NCBI GenBank assembly: GCA_050260275.1
Contig: JBLNBX010000044.1
Coordinates: 1-23,287 of the forward strand
Origin: DATMXS01 sp050260275
Lineage (GTDB): Bacteria; Acidobacteriota; Terriglobia; Bryobacterales; Bryobacteraceae
Length of the DNA stretch: 23,287 bases
Direction: 5' to 3'
Part shown: piece after piece, positions 15,826-22,558 of the stretch
Numbering within the stretch: position 1 is the first letter of the stretch
Layout: every line of letters starts with the position of its first letter
Notes under the pieces: model-generated
Told to the model about the DNA's origin: nothing
The model's database searches: none
Seen by the model: the letters and a program-made list of their open reading frames with translations, nothing else
Made by a program: the position numbers and the translations under genes

Positions 15826-16517
15826 GAGAGCAGCATTCCCAGGACCAGCAAGACGATGATCGGGCCGATCGAAGCAAGTCCCAGCAACCCGAACCCGTCC
15901 GCGACGGCCGATCGATTACCCAGGACGGAACTGAGGCCAAGCGTCAGGGCAAGCAGGACCGGGGCGGTCAATACCCCCGTCGTGACGCTGCCGGCGTCGT
16001 AAGCGAGCGGAACGAACTCGACGGGCGAGAAGAACGAAAGCAGTACTATGAGCGAGTAGGCGCCCGCGAGCAAGACAGTCATCGGAAAGCCCCACACAAT
16101 GCGAAGGAGCGCAAGCGCCGCGAAGAGGCCGACGCCTACAGCAATGGCGTAGACCAGGGACCACCCGCCCACCGCGCCCTGCGAGGCAGTCTCGACCTGT
16201 GAGGAGAGGACGAGGACATCGGGCTCCGCCACCGTCGTGGCGAGCCCCAGCAAGAATCCGACCGCCAGAATAAGGACCATGGAGCCTTTCTTTGGCAACT
16301 CGGCTCCGACGAACCTGCCCATCGGCAAGATTCCGAGATCGACGCCCGTGAAGAGCAGAAGCATCCCTACGATAGCGAGCGCGGCGCCCACGAGAAATCG
16401 CAGAAAGAGCGCCACCGATGCGCCGACGAAAGCGATCTGAAGCACGATCACAGCGGCGATGAGCGGCGCAACGGCCCTGATCACTTCGAGAAGTCTGCTT
16501 CTGAAGACGTCGAACAT
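15822..16517 (-). CDS. DUF1538 membrane protein A
   Basis: A 231-residue membrane protein, first gene of the DUF1538/P-II operon. It has about six to seven hydrophobic helices. Motifs parallel those of protein B: GILPMGRFVGAEL at 62-74, TTVAEPDVLVLSSQVETAS (Glu98-Pro99), YDAGSVTTGVL (Asp174 to Gly181) and LALTLGLSSVLGN. The frame extends to 16577, but ATG at 16517 has GGAGAG seven bases upstream and begins an amphipathic helix leading into the first membrane segment; the upstream 20 residues look non-coding. Many DUF1538 proteins are, to my recollection, a single chain containing both halves. Here the halves are separate genes, which suggests an A-B heterodimer. Confidence 0.9.
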   Translation of the reverse strand: MFDVFRSRLLEVIRAVAPLIAAVIVLQIAFVGASVALFLRFLVGAALAIVGMLLLFTGVDLGILPMGRFVGAELPKKGSMVLILAVGFLLGLATTVAEPDVLVLSSQVETASQGAVGGWSLVYAIAVGVGLFAALALLRIVWGFPMTVLLAGAYSLIVLLSFFSPVEFVPLAYDAGSVTTGVLTAPVLLALTLGLSSVLGNRSAVADGFGLLGLASIGPIIVLLVLGMLLS

Positions 16518-16616
16518 CAACGCACTCTCCGCGATACCAGCATCGGCTCCCGCGAGGTTCCCATGCCTTCCAGACACGGGCCGCGTTCCCCTCCAGGCGG
16601 CTAGTCCTCGAATGTC

Positions 16617-16630
16617 AGGGTAAATACCCT
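16617..16630. promoter_or_regulatory. Operator-like palindrome in divergent region
   Basis: AGGGTA at 16617-16622 and TACCCT at 16625-16630 form six-base inverted arms around AA. The site lies in the 212-base divergent gap, roughly 100 bases from both the DUF1538 A start and the MBL-hydrolase start. It would suit a dimeric regulator, but no regulator is encoded next to it. Confidence 0.35.
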
Positions 16631-16729
16631 CTCCATTGCTTGTAGCGGTGATGTCGCCTGTGTGTCAATTCGGGCGCATTGCTCCGCTCATCTGCATGCC
16701 GTGGCTAGCGCGTGTGAGCGAGAGGGGAT

Positions 16730-17554
16730 GTGTCACAGGCGGCCGGCCCGTGCTACAAAGGTGTTTTCCGTCCGGAGGGCACCATACTTAAGGTCTGCTT
16801 GTTGGCCAGCGGAAGTTCGGGAAACTGCGCGCTCATCGCGACCGGCCGCACGCGGCTGCTGGTCGACGCGGGGCTGAGCCGCAAGGAGATCTGCGCCCGG
16901 CTGAACGCCATAGGCCAGCCGCCGGAGACCATCGACGCCGTGCTCATCTCGCACGAGCACAGCGACCACGTCGCCGGCCTGCCGGTGTTGGCCAAGCACC
17001 TGAAAGTTCCCGTTTACATGACGCGCCTGGCCGCGCCCGGCGTGGCCTGGAACGGCTGCGAACCGCGCCTCGAGACCTACCAGGCCGGCGAGCGGCTTGT
17101 GATCGGCGACATCGAGGTGGACACGTTCACGGTGCCGCACGATGCCGCCGACCCGGTGGGCTTCTGCTTCCACACGCAGGGAATCAAGGCCGGGTTCGTG
17201 ACGGATCTGGGATACATTCCGGACTCGATCAAGTTTCATCTGCGGGGTTGCAACCTGCTGGTGCTGGAGTCGAACCACGACCTCGACATGCTGAAGGTAG
17301 GCCCGTACCCATGGTCCGTCAAGCAGCGCGTCATGGGGAGAAAGGGGCACCTCTCTAACGCGGTTGCAGCGGATTTCATCCGCCGCGACCTGGACGCCGA
17401 GCCCGATACGATAGTGCTCGCGCACCTCAGTGAGAACAACAACCATCCGGCGCTCGTCGAGCTGTCAGCGCGGCAGGCCGTAGAGGCGCGTGGGCTTAAG
17501 TCTACGATTGTGGTTGCAGGCCGCGCCGAGCCGACCCCGGTCTTCTGCTACTGA
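16730..17554 (+). CDS. MBL-fold metallo-hydrolase, YycJ/WalJ type
   Basis: A metallo-beta-lactamase-fold hydrolase of 256-274 residues depending on start. The zinc site is complete: SHEHSDHVAGL (His75, His77, Asp79, His80), His137 in VPHDAADPVGF, Asp159 in VTDLG, and His232 in LAHLSENNNHP. The core starts KVCLLASGSSGNC, and the ESNHD and GHLSN blocks are typical of the YycJ/WalJ group, thought to be cytoplasmic phosphodiesterases or exonucleases linked to cell-wall/DNA functions. The family normally begins at that first strand. The GTG at 16730 adds 19 unconserved residues with a poorly spaced AGGGG. A good GGAGGG (16774-16779) instead precedes an ATA at 16784. purB follows 7 bases after the stop. 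Confidence 0.9.
   Translation: MSQAAGPCYKGVFRPEGTILKVCLLASGSSGNCALIATGRTRLLVDAGLSRKEICARLNAIGQPPETIDAVLISHEHSDHVAGLPVLAKHLKVPVYMTRLAAPGVAWNGCEPRLETYQAGERLVIGDIEVDTFTVPHDAADPVGFCFHTQGIKAGFVTDLGYIPDSIKFHLRGCNLLVLESNHDLDMLKVGPYPWSVKQRVMGRKGHLSNAVAADFIRRDLDAEPDTIVLAHLSENNNHPALVELSARQAVEARGLKSTIVVAGRAEPTPVFCY
16774..16786 (+). promoter_or_regulatory. Ribosome-binding site placed before an ATA codon
   Basis: GGAGGG at 16774-16779, a four-base spacer, then ATA at 16784-16786, which would start the hydrolase exactly at its conserved N-terminal strand (LKVCLLASGSSGNC). No ATG, GTG or TTG occurs in this frame between 16733 and 16798. The site bears on which start is used; ATA starts are rare in bacteria. 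Confidence 0.45.
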
Positions 17555-17561
17555 AACGCAC

Positions 17562-18872
17562 ATGATTGCACGCTACACCCGCTCAGAAATGGGCCGTATC
17601 TGGAGTGATGAGAACAAGTTCCGAACCTGGTTGGAGGTGGAACTGGCCGTCTCCGACGCGTTCGCCGAGCGCGGCTATGTGCCCGTCGAGGCTGCCCGCG
17701 CTCTGAGGCAATACGCCGGGTTCGACGTGGCACGCATCCTCGAGATCGAGCGTGAGGTGAAGCACGATGTCGTGGCATTTACCACAGCAGTAGCCGAGAC
17801 GATGGCTGCCGCGGGTCAGAAGGACGCCTCGCGCTGGCTGCACTATGGCCTCACCTCCAACGATGTGGTAGATACGGCGCAGGCGCTGCAGATCGCTCAG
17901 GCGTCGCGCATCATCGATGCCGGGTTGGAGGAACTCCGGCAGGTGTTGAAAGCCCGGGCGATGGAGTTCCGCCATACCCCGCAAGTGGGGCGGACCCATG
18001 GCGTTCACGCCGAGCCCATAACCTTCGGGCTGAAGCTGGCGCTGTGGTACGACGAGGCCACGCGGGCGCTGGCGCGCTTCCGGGCGGCGGCGGAGGACCT
18101 CGCCGTAGGCAAGCTGTCCGGCGCGGTGGGCAATTTCGGGCACCTGGAGCCCGAGATCGAGGAGCGGGCGTGCGAGATGCTGGGGCTGAAACCCGCGCCG
18201 ATCTCGTCTCAAGTGATATCGCGCGACCGGCACGCCGCCTATGTAGCAGCACTGGCGCTTATCTGCGCGCTGCTCGAGAAGATAGCGCTCGAGGTGCGGC
18301 ATCTGCAGCGCACGGAGGTGCGGGAGGCCGAGGAGCCGTTCGGTTCTGGGCAGAAGGGGTCGTCGGTGATGCCGCACAAGCGCAACCCCGTGAATTCAGA
18401 GCAGATATGCGGTCTGGCGAGGGTGGTGCGCGCGAACGTTCAGGCCGCCTTCGAGAACATCGCGCTGTGGCACGAACGCGACATATCGCATTCGTCGGTC
18501 GAGCGCGTGATCCTGCCCGATTCCACCATCCTGACGGACTACCTGCTGGCCCGGACCATCTGGCTGGTGCGCGGCATGCAGGTCTACCCGGAGCGCATGC
18601 GGCGCAACCTGGACAGCACGCGCGGGCTGATCTTCTCCGGCCAGGTACTGAACGACCTCGCCGCGGCCGGGATGCTGCGCGAGCAGGCCTACAAGCTCGT
18701 ACAATCGCACGCCATGCAGGCGTGGCATACGGACGGCGACTTCCGCGCCGCGATCGAGAACGACCCAGAGGTTCAGGCGGTTCTGCCACCGGACCAAGTG
18801 GATGCGGCGTTCTCGCTCGACCGGCAGCTCCGCAACGTCGACCGTATCTTCAAGCGCGTCTTTGGAGAATAG
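17562..18872 (+). CDS. purB: Adenylosuccinate lyase
   Basis: A 436-residue fumarase/aspartase-superfamily lyase. It splits SAICAR and adenylosuccinate, releasing fumarate, in purine biosynthesis; it works as a cytoplasmic homotetramer. Visible signatures are MIARYTRSEMGRIWSDENKF at the start, the TSNDVVDTA block (residues 98-106), RTHGVHAEP with His146 as probable general acid, His68 in KHDVVAFT, and the superfamily loop GSSVMPHKRNPVNSE (266-280) containing the catalytic Ser. The length is typical of the short bacterial form. ATG at 17562 is chosen because family members begin there; the ribosome-binding site is weak, and the gene starts seven bases after the MBL-hydrolase stop, so it is probably co-transcribed. 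Confidence 0.97.
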   Translation: MIARYTRSEMGRIWSDENKFRTWLEVELAVSDAFAERGYVPVEAARALRQYAGFDVARILEIEREVKHDVVAFTTAVAETMAAAGQKDASRWLHYGLTSNDVVDTAQALQIAQASRIIDAGLEELRQVLKARAMEFRHTPQVGRTHGVHAEPITFGLKLALWYDEATRALARFRAAAEDLAVGKLSGAVGNFGHLEPEIEERACEMLGLKPAPISSQVISRDRHAAYVAALALICALLEKIALEVRHLQRTEVREAEEPFGSGQKGSSVMPHKRNPVNSEQICGLARVVRANVQAAFENIALWHERDISHSSVERVILPDSTILTDYLLARTIWLVRGMQVYPERMRRNLDSTRGLIFSGQVLNDLAAAGMLREQAYKLVQSHAMQAWHTDGDFRAAIENDPEVQAVLPPDQVDAAFSLDRQLRNVDRIFKRVFGE

Positions 18873-18897
18873 AGCTACTACATTTGTACTACTCTAG

Positions 18898-18914
18898 GCA
18901 CCACCTCGTGGTGT
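18898..18914 (+). terminator. Hairpin downstream of purB
   Basis: CACCAC (18899-18904) pairs perfectly with GTGGTG (18908-18913) around a three-base loop, extended by a G-T pair, and is followed by CACTTTTG. The stem is short and the T-run only four bases, so it is a modest terminator candidate. It lies 26 bases after the purB stop and before the response-regulator gene. Confidence 0.4.
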
Positions 18915-18919
18915 CACTT

Positions 18920-18948
18920 TTGCATGGCTTTTCAGGGCCTCTTACATT
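18920..18948 (+). promoter_or_regulatory. Weak candidate promoter of receiver gene
   Basis: TTGCAT (18920-18925) and TACATT (18943-18948) are exactly 17 bases apart and lie directly after the purB hairpin, 25 bases before the receiver ATG. Matches are only 3 of 6 and 4 of 6, so the call rests on spacing and position. Confidence 0.3.
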
Positions 18949-18973
18949 ACACTTGGGTTTGAGAGCCGCACAG

Positions 18974-19411
18974 ATGCAGAAGTCTTCTCGCAGCCGTGGC
19001 CTCGATTTGGCCCGTGTCCTGCTGGTTGATGACGACGTAACATCCCGATTAACGCTTCAGACGGTACTTGAGGCCGGGGGTTATCAGGTAGATGCGGCCG
19101 CGTCCGCGGCCGAGGCGATCGGCAAGCTCGATGAACAGGAATATGAGCTTGTTCTCAGTGATTTGCGGATGGAGTCCCCCGAAGCCGGCCTAAAGGTGCT
19201 AGCGCACGCCCGCATCATGGAGTACAAGCCCGCCACGGCCATCGTGACGGCTTACCAGAACACGCGCGGACGCGCGAAGGGGGGCAGCAACACGGTGCTT
19301 ATCGCTCCGGAGGATTTGCCGGGGCTGCTGAGCCGTGTTGCAGATCTCATCAGTGAGCGCGCGACGCGCCGCGTCGAGCGCGAGCTCAAGCACGCAAACG
19401 CCCCGCTGTAG
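18974..19411 (+). CDS. Receiver-only response regulator, atypical
   Basis: A 145-residue single-domain receiver protein. The acidic pocket is Asp20/Asp21 in VLLVDDDVTSR, the phospho-acceptor Asp63 in LVLSDLRM and the switch Thr92 in AIVTAYQN. The conserved Lys of strand 5 is missing: where receivers have K-P, this has VLIAPEDLPGLL (Ala111-Pro112). A Gly/Arg/Lys segment (TRGRAKGGSN) replaces the usual alpha-4 start. The C-terminus is a charged helix (SERATRRVERELKHANAPL) with no output domain. The frame is open well upstream, overlapping purB out of frame, but ATG at 18974 begins just before the receiver fold. No histidine kinase is nearby, so partners are unknown. Confidence 0.83.
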   Translation: MQKSSRSRGLDLARVLLVDDDVTSRLTLQTVLEAGGYQVDAAASAAEAIGKLDEQEYELVLSDLRMESPEAGLKVLAHARIMEYKPATAIVTAYQNTRGRAKGGSNTVLIAPEDLPGLLSRVADLISERATRRVERELKHANAPL

Positions 19412-19551
19412 ATCGAACGCAGTCGTCCTCTTCGATCGTTCAACCGGCTAGCTGTGTCTTTGCGCAACGGACCCACTGCGGCGGAGGCCGGCGCTGCCGA
19501 GCCCTGAGAACCGTTTCACGAGGACATGCGGCGCGCGGCCGGTCACGAGGC

Positions 19552-20172
19552 TCAGTCGAGCTGCTGGATGGTGTGCTCCAGGTGCTCGAGGGCGCCGTCG
19601 AAGAAGTGATCCCGCGCCTCGATCCAGATCAGTCGCTTAGGTTCGCTGAAGGTCTCGAATAGTCTCTCAAGTTCCTCGCGCGGGCCGAACTGGTCGTGCG
19701 TGCTCTGGATGATGATCTTGGGCCGGCGGCACCGCGCCAATCCGGAGATGGCCGGCGCGCCGGTGGGCACGCCGACGCCGATCACCCGAGCTACTGTGCC
19801 CAGCTCGCAGGCCAGGCGAAGGGCAATGCGAGATCCGAAGGAAAAACCGGCGATGGAGTAAGGCGTTTCGGGGAAGCGGGCGCGCAGCCACTCCATCGAG
19901 GCCCGCGCGTCATCGAGTTCGCCGCGGCCGTCGTCGAAGGCGCCCTCGCTCAGGCCTACGCCCCGGAAGTTGAACCGCAGCACCGCCGCGCCGGTGCGGC
20001 CCAGGCCGCGCGCGATGCGGTGTACGACCTTGTTCCGCATGGTGCCGCCGTAGAGCGGATGCGGATGGCACAGCAGCACGGCCTCGCGAGGCTCGCCATC
20101 GCCTGATTCGAGCATGGCTTGGAGGAGTCCGGCGGGACCGCGTATGAAGAGCGTCTCTATTCGCCGCGGCAT
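19552..20172 (-). CDS. Small alpha/beta-hydrolase (COG2945-like)
   Basis: A 206-residue cytoplasmic alpha/beta-hydrolase with no signal peptide. The oxyanion block LLCHPHPLYGGTMRNKVV (33-50), the nucleophile elbow GFSFGS with Ser111, Asp160 in STHDQF and His189 in EARDHFF make a complete Ser-Asp-His triad. The FNFRGVGLSEGAFDDGRGE strand-loop (68-86) is typical of the predicted hydrolases in COG2945. The substrate is unknown. It begins three bases after the yajQ stop and is the last gene of the rsmB-to-hydrolase operon; the start ATG has no strong ribosome-binding site and may be translated by coupling. Confidence 0.9.
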   Translation of the reverse strand: MPRRIETLFIRGPAGLLQAMLESGDGEPREAVLLCHPHPLYGGTMRNKVVHRIARGLGRTGAAVLRFNFRGVGLSEGAFDDGRGELDDARASMEWLRARFPETPYSIAGFSFGSRIALRLACELGTVARVIGVGVPTGAPAISGLARCRRPKIIIQSTHDQFGPREELERLFETFSEPKRLIWIEARDHFFDGALEHLEHTIQQLD

Positions 20173-20175
20173 CGG

Positions 20176-20679
20176 CTAGAGCGTACGGAAATTCGTGAAC
20201 TGCACGTCAATGCCGAAGTCGGTAGAACGCAGCATCTGGATGACGCGCTGGAGGTCGTCGCGGTTCTTGCCGCTGACGCGCACGGTGTCGCCCTGGATCG
20301 AGGCCTGCACCTTATTGAGCTTCAGCTCTTTGATCTTCTTGACGATCTCGCGGGCCTTCTCGATGGGAATGCCCTGTTGGATGGCGATCTCCTGCCTGAC
20401 GGTGGATCCCGCAGCCGGCGTGACGGGGCCGTACTGCAAGCCTTTCAGCGGCACACCGCGCTTGACCAGCCTGCCCTCAAGGATCTCGATGACGGACCGC
20501 AGCTTGAACTCATCGGCGCTCGATAGCTGGATCTTGCGTTCCTTCTCGTTCAGTTCGATGCGGGTCTTGGAATTCTTCAGGTCGAAGCGCACCAGCACCT
20601 CTTTCATGGTCTGGTGGATGGCGTTGGTCACTTCGTTGAGATCGATCTGGGATGCTACATCGAAGCTGTTGTCGGGCAT
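20176..20679 (-). CDS. yajQ: YajQ family nucleotide-binding protein
   Basis: A 167-residue cytoplasmic protein of the YajQ family (E. coli YajQ is 163). Recognisable blocks are the start NSFDVASQIDLNEVTNAI, the central RGVPLKGLQYG near 74-84, EIAIQQGIPIEKAREIVKKI, KVQASIQGDTVRVSGKNRDDLQ and the end TDFGIDVQFTNFR. The protein has a tandem ferredoxin-like fold. A Xanthomonas member binds cyclic di-GMP and works with a transcription factor, so a second-messenger role is possible here but not shown. It lies 11 bases downstream of a receiver-protein gene, which makes a regulatory link plausible. Confidence 0.96.
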   Translation of the reverse strand: MPDNSFDVASQIDLNEVTNAIHQTMKEVLVRFDLKNSKTRIELNEKERKIQLSSADEFKLRSVIEILEGRLVKRGVPLKGLQYGPVTPAAGSTVRQEIAIQQGIPIEKAREIVKKIKELKLNKVQASIQGDTVRVSGKNRDDLQRVIQMLRSTDFGIDVQFTNFRTL

Positions 20680-20690
20680 CTTCTCGAGTA

Positions 20691-21398
20691 TCAGTGGCCG
20701 AGGGCGATGAGCACGCGTTCGGTGAGTTCGTCGATGAGCGCGGGCATGGCGCGGTCGAGCGCGATGGTGACGGCGGCGCGGATCCGCTCGGCGTCGGGCA
20801 CGGCTGGCGGCGCGTACGGCTCCGGCGCGGGAGCGGCAGGAGCAGCGGGACCATCGGGAACCGTCTCGACCTCCGAAACCGGCTGCACGGTCTCTTCGAT
20901 CGTAACGGGCGAGGGGCCGCCGCCCGCGATCCTGGCGGCAGGTTCGAGGGTGATCACGGGAGCTGTTTCAGGCGATGCCGGCGGGTTCTCGGCGGCCGCT
21001 TCCGGCGCGGCCTCTGCAGCGCGCACGGCCTCGGCGGCCGCGACGAGCGGCTCGATGGCGGCGATCAGGGCCGAAGGCTCGAAGGGTTTCTTGAGGACGA
21101 GATCCGAGCCGCAGCGCGCGGCCCAGTCGTCGTCGATGTGCTCGAGCAGCCCGGCTGTCAGCACCACGCGCGTGTGTCTCCAGCGCGGGTTCGCGCGCAC
21201 TTGCTCGCATATCTCATAGCCGGACTTTCCGGGCAGGTATACATCGGCCAGGATGACGTCCGGATCGACATCGGCGAGGCGCATCAGCGCCGTGTCACCG
21301 TCGCTGACGGCGACCACCTCATACCCCTCACCGCGGAGAATCCGCTCGCCCATGCGCTGGGCGTGGGGACTATCGTCGGCCAGGAGTATGCGGCTCAC
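20691..21398 (-). CDS. Receiver protein with Pro/Ala linker and C-terminal helix
   Basis: A 235-residue protein with a complete CheY-like receiver at residues 1-118: Asp8/Asp9, phospho-acceptor Asp52 in ILADVYLPG, Thr81 and Lys104 in LKKPFEP. A disordered Ala/Pro/Glu-rich linker follows (about 122-200). The last 30 residues (ERIRAAVTIALDRAMPALIDELTERVLIALGH region) form an amphipathic helix pair that looks like a docking or oligomerisation tail. There is no DNA-binding or enzymatic output. Similar receiver-plus-tail proteins occur in Acidobacteria and Deltaproteobacteria, with roles in polarity or motility in some myxobacterial cases; this one's role is unknown. The start overlaps the bamD stop by four bases (ATGA), so it is translationally coupled. 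Confidence 0.88.
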   Translation of the reverse strand: MSRILLADDSPHAQRMGERILRGEGYEVVAVSDGDTALMRLADVDPDVILADVYLPGKSGYEICEQVRANPRWRHTRVVLTAGLLEHIDDDWAARCGSDLVLKKPFEPSALIAAIEPLVAAAEAVRAAEAAPEAAAENPPASPETAPVITLEPAARIAGGGPSPVTIEETVQPVSEVETVPDGPAAPAAPAPEPYAPPAVPDAERIRAAVTIALDRAMPALIDELTERVLIALGH

Positions 21399-22549
21399 GG
21401 ATTTCTTCTGCCGTCGGTCTCCGGTTTCGTGGGTTCGGCTTGCCCGTCGCCCTGCCTGTTCTGCCGCGCATCAGGCAGCGTGTCGAGCGCCGAAGGCCCG
21501 GAGATCGTGGTGGCGGTGACCTCGGCGCTGGTACCCGAACCGGCCCCTTCCGCGGCGGCAGCTTGTGAAAGCTGGACAGTGACGGGAGTAGTGGGCCGCA
21601 GCGTCTCCATGGCGGGCTGCCCGGACTTGGCGGCCATACTGGTATCGGGGCGCGTCCGGAAGATGCCCCAGAAGTGGCTCATCAGCCCCGGCTCCTTGCG
21701 GTTCTCCAGCTCGTACTTCATGCGCGCAAGCGCGACAGGGTCGGGATCGGGCACTGGCATCTCGAGCGCTCCGAGCTTCTTCTTCGCGCTATCGGCCAGC
21801 GGGCTTAGCGGGTACTCGCGCACGATCTTCGCGTAAGCGTTGCCGGCTTCCTGCCGGAAGCGCGGGCCCATGCGGTCGTAGGAATCGCCGAGTTTCCACA
21901 GCGCATCGTCGGCCTTGCTGTAGAGCGGGTAGTGGTCGGTGAGGCCCTGCAGCCGGTTCGCCGCCGCGTAGAATGTCCCTCGCGTGTGGTAGAACACACC
22001 CACGCGATACTCGGCTTCGGCCAGGACTTCCTGAATCTCGCGAAGCCTCTGCTCAGCGATTGGCGCGAAGCGGCTGTTGGGGAACTGGATCAGCACCTGG
22101 CGGCACTCCTCCTCCGCGCGGAGGGCGTGCGTGGGATCGCGATCCGGCTTCTCCATCTGCTTGTAGTGGATGGTGCAGACCTTCTCCTGCGCCTCGGCCG
22201 CCTCCTCCATCATGGGGTAGAAGAGGATGAAGTCCTTGTACTCGGCCTCGGCCTGAGCCAACCCGTGAGCGCCGCCCTCGCGGTACCAGCTATCCGCGAT
22301 CGCGAGTTTCGCCTTGGCGAGATACTCGCTCTGGTCGTAGGTGTTGATGAGGGTTTGCAGCGTCAGCCGGGCGACCTCGTAGCGCCCCCTCTCTACATCT
22401 TTGATCGCCGCGTCGAAGAGAACCTTATCTGGCTGGAGGGTGTCCTTCGTGATCGGGTTTTCATAGTGCTTGCGACCGCAGCCGGCAAGCCCGCCTACCG
22501 CGAGCACAACCACCCCACCGAAAAGGAGCCGATTTCGAAGAGATTTCAT
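21395..22549 (-). CDS. bamD: Outer-membrane assembly lipoprotein BamD, C-terminally extended
   Basis: A 384-residue lipoprotein of the BamD/ComL family. The N-terminus has a lipobox (LAGC) with Cys24 as the lipidation site. TPR-type helical repeats follow from about residue 38: LFDAAIKDVERGRYEVARLT, AEAEYKDFILFYPMMEEAAE, ECRQVLIQFPNSRFAPIAEQ, YAAANRLQGLTDHYPLYSKA and AYAKIVREYPLSPLADSAKK. This is the classic BamD pattern of repeats ending in short proline-containing turns. BamD helps BamA insert beta-barrels into the outer membrane. About 110 extra residues after 275 are low-complexity Thr/Ala/Pro/Gly and probably disordered in the periplasm. It starts nine bases after rpe and overlaps the following receiver gene. 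Confidence 0.92.
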   Translation of the reverse strand: MKSLRNRLLFGGVVVLAVGGLAGCGRKHYENPITKDTLQPDKVLFDAAIKDVERGRYEVARLTLQTLINTYDQSEYLAKAKLAIADSWYREGGAHGLAQAEAEYKDFILFYPMMEEAAEAQEKVCTIHYKQMEKPDRDPTHALRAEEECRQVLIQFPNSRFAPIAEQRLREIQEVLAEAEYRVGVFYHTRGTFYAAANRLQGLTDHYPLYSKADDALWKLGDSYDRMGPRFRQEAGNAYAKIVREYPLSPLADSAKKKLGALEMPVPDPDPVALARMKYELENRKEPGLMSHFWGIFRTRPDTSMAAKSGQPAMETLRPTTPVTVQLSQAAAAEGAGSGTSAEVTATTISGPSALDTLPDARQNRQGDGQAEPTKPETDGRRNP

Positions 22550-22558
22550 AGGTACCGC

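Noticed and set aside
14747..15940. 397-codon minus-strand frame
   Set aside because: Only its last 113 codons are the P-II gene. The rest is an out-of-frame reading of the DUF1538 B gene, so it is not a real fusion.
18044..19411. 455-codon plus-strand frame
   Set aside because: Its first part is an out-of-frame reading of purB; only the last 145 codons are the receiver gene.
19411..19437. Inverted repeat GATCGAA...TTCGATC after the receiver gene as a terminator
   Set aside because: The loop is 13 bases, the stem overlaps the stop codon and there is no T-run.
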